Source: Podarcis raffonei (Eukaryota; Chordata; Lepidosauria; Squamata; Lacertidae). Taken from it: DNA of 64,000 nucleotides. A model generated the notes under the pieces. That model was not told the origin of the DNA and made no database searches. It saw only the letters and a program-made list of their open reading frames with translations. Below are positions 22,912 through 28,900 of this stretch, piece by piece. Where the stretch lies: NCBI RefSeq assembly GCF_027172205.1, contig NC_070604.1, positions 105,421,851 through 105,485,850 on the forward strand, given 5' to 3'. The first letter of the stretch is position 1, and each line of letters starts with the position of its first letter. A program made the position numbers and the translations under genes.

Positions 22912-25900
22912 CAACTAACAAGCAGCTAATAAATTCAAATAAAAATAGTGCACTAGTGACTGATTCTTTGCACAAGAACTTAAGAAGATCCTAGCAGACC
23001 AGTCCAGAGGTCAATCTAGTTCATGGGTAGGCAAACTAAGGCCTGGGGGCCGGATGCGGCCCAATCGCCTTCTAAATCTGGCCAGTGGACGGCCCGGGAA
23101 TCAGCGTGTTTTTACATAAATGTGTCCTTTTATTTAAAATGCATCTCTGGGTTATTTGTGGGGCATAGGAATTCATTCATTCCCCCCCCAAAAAAATATA
23201 GTCCGGCCCCTCACAAGGTCTGAGGGACAGTGGACCAGCCCCCTGCTAAAAAAGTTTGCTGACCCCTGATCTAGTTCAGCATTCTGTTCTCACAGTGGCC
23301 AATCAGATGCCCAGAAGCAGGACTCAAGCCCTATTCCCTCCTTTGGAAGCAACTGGTCTTCAGAAGCATACAGCCCGCCCGCCCACCCGCCCCCGCCATG
23401 CCCCATGCTCTCAGTGCAAATGGAAGTCAGCCCTTAAAGCCAGGCGCTTTCATGAAAACAAACCACCTTTTTAATTGAAGCCTGCTTATTGAAATCAGCA
23501 GGAGCCTATCTGGTTTGGTGGCACGAATTGCCCTTTGTCCTCAGCCATGGGATTTGCCGCCGCTTGGAAATGAGGCAAAATGAAGGCTTTAAAATAAAGC
23601 AGGCAAAAATAATCTGTACAGGGTGGGGCAGGAGCGGGAGGGAGAAACGAGATTAGCAAAGACTGTGTACTCACTTGGTTGGAAAAGTGGGCACAGGAGG
23701 AGGGAAAAGATCGTACTGCCCGGGGTCAGTGTTTATATCCTGCGGGAAATCAAGTGTACACAATACAAATGTCAGTAACCCAACTTTTATTATATACTAT
23801 TTAAAATACTTGTTCCCCGAATTCCTCATCACAAAGATTCAGGAGGCAGCTAACAAATCTAACAGGGTAAGCTTTCTCTACGGATTATAAAATAGTAGCG
23901 AATAAAGTTTCAGCAGGTCACAAGTCAATGTTCCAATTATAACATTATCTTTGTAATGAAAGCTGAGAAGAGTGTTGCCTTCAGATGATTTCTGAGAGAA
24001 GGTGCCACAATCCAGAAGGCCCTGCTTCTTCTCTCTTCGCAGAGCTTGATTATTGGGCAGGTTCATGTGGTGGGGTCATGTGTTCTGCTTGCAGGGACGC
24101 CAACTTTCTCCGCACATGACATCACACACATGTGTGACATCACACACAATGGCATCATGCACCCTTTTGCGCACATAAATGCTCACCCAGGGGTGGCAGG
24201 CTGCGGGGGATGGCAGCCCTCTAAATATTGAGGGAGGGGACTTAGCCCCCTACACACAAATACTGAGCGCCCCTGTCTGCTTGATAGGCCTTCACACAGA
24301 AGACTGTCCTCTATCAGAAAACAGTCCTCTCTTTGAGGAAGGCTTCTATCTGAAGCACTGTCCAGTCCCAGCCCAATTTACATACATACATACATGCATA
24401 CATACTTTTTTTATTTATACCCTGCCCTTCCCGGTTCAGAAAACCAGGCTCAGGGCGGCTAACAACAAATTTAAAACACTTAATTGATGCAACAAAAAAA
24501 CACCATAAAATACAGTATAAAACTTGAATAACAATAAATTCAGAATTCAAAAATCAGTTTAGGGGGGGAAATCCATCCAATAAACATTAGATGATCACCA
24601 GGGCTAGCTGGCTAAATTAGTCCTATTTGGGCCAACGAGGAGACCAGGGGAGAATTACCATATTGTTCACTCTATAAAACGCACCCGACCATAAGAGGAG
24701 AAGAAGAAGAAAAATGTTCTCTCCCTGTCTGTGCAGCACCTCTCCAGCAAAGGGGCAGGAGAAATGGAAGGGGCTCCGTTTTTCCTCCTACTTCGCTAAA
24801 GTGGCGCTGCGCAGCTCTCTCTCTCTCTGCGCAGCGCCTCTCCAGCAAAGTGGGGGGAGAAATGGAAGGGGTTCTGTTTCTCCTGCTGCTTCGCTGAGGG
24901 GGCACTGCGCAGAGAGGGAAAGCCGCGCAGGGATTGGTCCCTCTTGCTCTCCTGGCTTCAGCGAAAGCTGTGCAGCCTGCATTTGCTCCATAAGACGCAC
25001 ACACATTTCCCCTTACCTTTTAGGAGGGGGAAAGTGCGTCTTATAGAGCGAAAAATATGGTAGCTGTGGGATCTCAGAGCGGGTAACCTTCATAAAAAGG
25101 GGAGGGAGAGGGAAGTAAGGTGAATAAAACATCAGGCTAAGTTCAAATTGAAAGCCAGGCGGAATAGCTCTGTCTTACAGGCCCTGCGGAAGGAAGTTAA
25201 ATCCTGCAGGGCCCTGGTCCAGTATACCTGAAGGAGCGTCTCCACCCCCATCATTCTGCCCGGACGCTGAGGTCCAGCGCCGAGGGCCTTCTGGCGGTTC
25301 CCTCATTGCGAGAAGCAAAGCTACAGGGAACCAGGCAGAGGGCCTTCTCGGTAGTGGCGCCCGCCCTGTGGAACGCCCTTCCAGCAGATGTCAAAGAGAT
25401 AAACAACTACCTGACATTCAGAAGACATCTTAAGGCAGCCCTGTTCAGGGAAGTTTTTAACGTGTGATATTTTACTGTATTTTTGGTTTTTATGGAAGCC
25501 GCCCAGAGTGGCTGGGGAGGCCCAGCCAGATGGGCGGGGTATAAATAATAAATTATTATTATTATTATTATGGTCTCATGGGACAGAGCATTCCACCAGG
25601 TCGGAGCCATCACTGAGAAGGCCCTGGCCCTGGTGGAGGATAGTCTGACTTCCTTAGGGCCCGGGACCTCTAAACTGTGATTATTCATGGACCTTAAGGT
25701 CCTTTGCGGGGCATACCAGGAGACCCCCCTCCCCCCCAAAAAGAGAGCGAGAGAAGTTCTGAAGCTGTCCATCAACAGCATTCAGATAACAGACTGAGCA
25801 GGCACCCAGGGGACTTGGCCGCAGTGATGAAATGCAGTGTATTTCTATAGCGGCATTATCTAAATTTGCAAAGCTAGACATTTAACCTTTAAAGCTGAGT

Positions 25901-28900
25901 AATAATAATACAGTGGAACCTCAGTTTTTGAACGTAATCTGTTCCGGAAGACCGTTCGACTTCCGAAACGTTCAAAAACTAAGGAGCAATGGGCAGGTGG
26001 CAAAATCCATTGAGGGAAAAAGAAAAACACGCAGTGGAAGCCGTTTGACTTCTGAGGTGCATTCGAAAATGGAAGCAATTACTTGCGGGTTTTTGGTGTT
26101 CAGCTTCCGAAACATTCGGCTTCCAAGACGCTCGAAAACTGAGATTCCACTGTAATTATAATTATTATACCCCACCCATCTGGCTGGGTTTTCCCCCTCC
26201 TTAGTTATTAAAATGAATGCCCCCCCAAAATATTTTTTTAATGAATGGGCCCATTTCTTTACTTTTACCTTATCTCTATAGGAGGCAGTCGTGGGCGTCT
26301 CCCTCGAGATGCTCCTGAAGGAATATGTCACGTGCCTTTTCTCAGCCAGCTCCACAAACGAAGGAGGGACGTATTTGAAGCTGCTTGGTAGGGTCATGTC
26401 AGTCATCTGCTGGAAGATGGAGATCCTCTTCCGGCCTTCCCCTTTAAAATTGTACGTCCGCTTCACTGGGTTCAGCTGAGCATCCTCGAGAAAATCCCGG
26501 ACTGGGTAGCAGCCTGGTATTGGGGTGGGCTGAAGGAAAGAAACTTGAAATCTGACCCACAGCTAGCAATTAACTTGAGGATTTCGGGATTTGTTGTACT
26601 TATTTGCTCTAGGTTGTAGGTTTTATCCTCCCTTTCCTCTAAGAAGCTCAATGCAGCAGACAAGGAACAGCATTCAAGTGTACATTCCTCTCCCCTCCTT
26701 TAAATGGTGTTCTTTAAAGCATAAACACATACTCTCCTTGTGGTTAAATAGCAGTTTTGTTTTATTTTGTTATTAACCGTTAAAAGATGCCAGCCAAAAA
26801 CCTTTAGGGGAGTTCCAGTGTTAGAGTAAACGCATTAAAATCAGTTGGCTTCGGTTACAGTAATGTCTTGTCTGCATCTCTATTTTAATATCACACTGTT
26901 TGCACCAGGCAGGGCCAGCCTTTTTGCTGCCTGAGGTAAAAGACAAGATGGCTTCCGCTCCTTTTCCATGTGGAAAAGCCAACTGGGATCGCAGTTGACT
27001 CTTACCACAGCACTGATGAAGGGACAGCATTTTCCACTTGTTGGCGGGGCAAGGGGAGGACAGTTAATGTAGCATACACAGCTCTTTCCTCCAACAGAGG
27101 GGAATGACCTGGGAACTGTAGTTTTGTCAAGGGTGCTGGGAATTGTAGTTCTGCAAGGTGCAAATGACAGCTCCCAGGATTCTTCAGAGGAAGCAATGTG
27201 CTTTAAATGTGTGGTGAGGATGTGAGAATGTATTGCATGCATCCATACAGTGTTATTCCTCCTCCAGTTGAAACTGATAAAAGGGGAAATTTCAAAAATG
27301 AGGATGAGGGAAAGTAAAATCTCTCTCTTCTTCTCTTTCTTCCCACCCTTCCTACACCTTCTAGCCTAGCTGTTGGAAGGCTGGCAGGATTTAAAAAGTG
27401 GTGGTTGCTCCATCATGGACTCTCCCCACCCCTCATCCATCATAAAACAAGGGCTCTGGTTGTACTTTGTAGTGTAAAAAGTTGTCTATTTGATAAAATG
27501 TATTTACTGCTTGATGGGGGGGTTATTAAAAAAAACATTCAAAGCAGTTCACAAAACAAATAAATCTCATTATTGATTAAAAAAACAGTCAACTATTCAA
27601 AATATTTTAAAAATAATTTAAACCCACGAAAAACTAAAAAAAAACAAATTAAGATGCATGCCAACATTCTACATGTCTGAATGGACTTGCCTAAACAAAA
27701 ATGCTTTTTTTTTTTTACAGGCGCTAAAAAGTAGGGAACCTGTCTAATAAAATAGGCAGGGAGTTCTGAAGCTTAGGTGCTGCCATGCTAAAAGATCAAT
27801 TTCTCAGAAATGCATAGTATTATGCAGCCCCTGGAAGAGTGGCAGTTCCACAGACTGAAGTGGTTGAAGGGGTAAAAAAATGAGGTTGAAATTCACTTCC
27901 AAAGTATACAAGATAATGATGCATCCACATGAACCAAGTCAATTCCTACAGGGGGTGGTTGGTTGAAGTGGACGTACTTTATATTAGCATTGTTCCCATG
28001 TGTGTTATACAAAGGGTGGAGTGCCATTTTCCACATCAGATTTCCACATCAGAAGGCTCACGGTAGATGAATATATTCCAGAATTCTGCTCCGATTAAGA
28101 ACTGGGGCTTGCAATTGCTGGAAAAATGCAGAACGCCTTCTAGAATTCTGCACAATCATCTCAGGTCATGCAGTGTTTTGGTTTCTACCTTGGTGACACA
28201 CAGCTAAGCACAATTAAATGAACATTGTACATACCCTAAGGGATTCCCTCCACCACGCATCTCTTCCAAAATCAATTTCTTTATCCTTGTCTTTGTCAGC
28301 AACCTTCAAAGAAATCCAGATTTTATGTGCAACTTTTTACATTTGTCCATTGCTCATAGATGTACATACTGTATGTTGCCTACATACGAACACAGACAAA
28401 ACCCTAAATCTTCATGTATGCTACAAAGCACAAAATTAAAATACATACATCCTGATCCAACCATGTGCATAGATAGCGCTGCTTTCCAAATAAGGACCAT
28501 CAATGGAAGGGAGAGAAACCAAAGTGAGGTGTACCCAGAATTATGGCACTAGGTGAGACATGGGCAGTATGTGCATGCATGTCTCTCATGGTGTGGATAA
28601 GCTGTATGTCATGTGTGACTTTCATGGATGTGTAAAAAAGCTTTTTAAAAAATTGGATACCAATACGCACATTGATGCAGAATATTTTGAAGGTTATTAT
28701 TCAACTGAAGCCAGAACTCTTCCTGCTGAGACTAATGAATATAAAAACAGAAAATGATTGTGGAATATTATTTCAGTATATGAACACAGCGGCAAAATTG
28801 CCATATCCACAAAGATGGAAGGACTCACGATTATCTACTATGGAGAGTGCTTTTTTCCTGGGGGGGTGGGGTACGCAGGGCCCCTTCAGCTTTAGTTTGC

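Larger units (their letters stand above)
24400..25740 (-). mobile_element. Reverse LINE 3' region carrying two later insertions
   Basis: Pieces at 24405-24657 (accctgcccttcccggttca), 25063-25212 (gccaggcggaatagctctgt) and 25572-25735 (acagagcattccaccaggtc) join into one squamate L2/CR1-group 3' region in minus orientation. A TA-flanked MITE (24658-25060) and a plus-strand L2 end (25213-25571) interrupt it. Confidence 0.65.

Noticed and set aside
25972-26466. 164-codon minus frame taken as one exon
   Set aside because: Only the part from 26269 upward is STPG4. Below that it reads past a GTAAAAGT donor into intron and a MITE.
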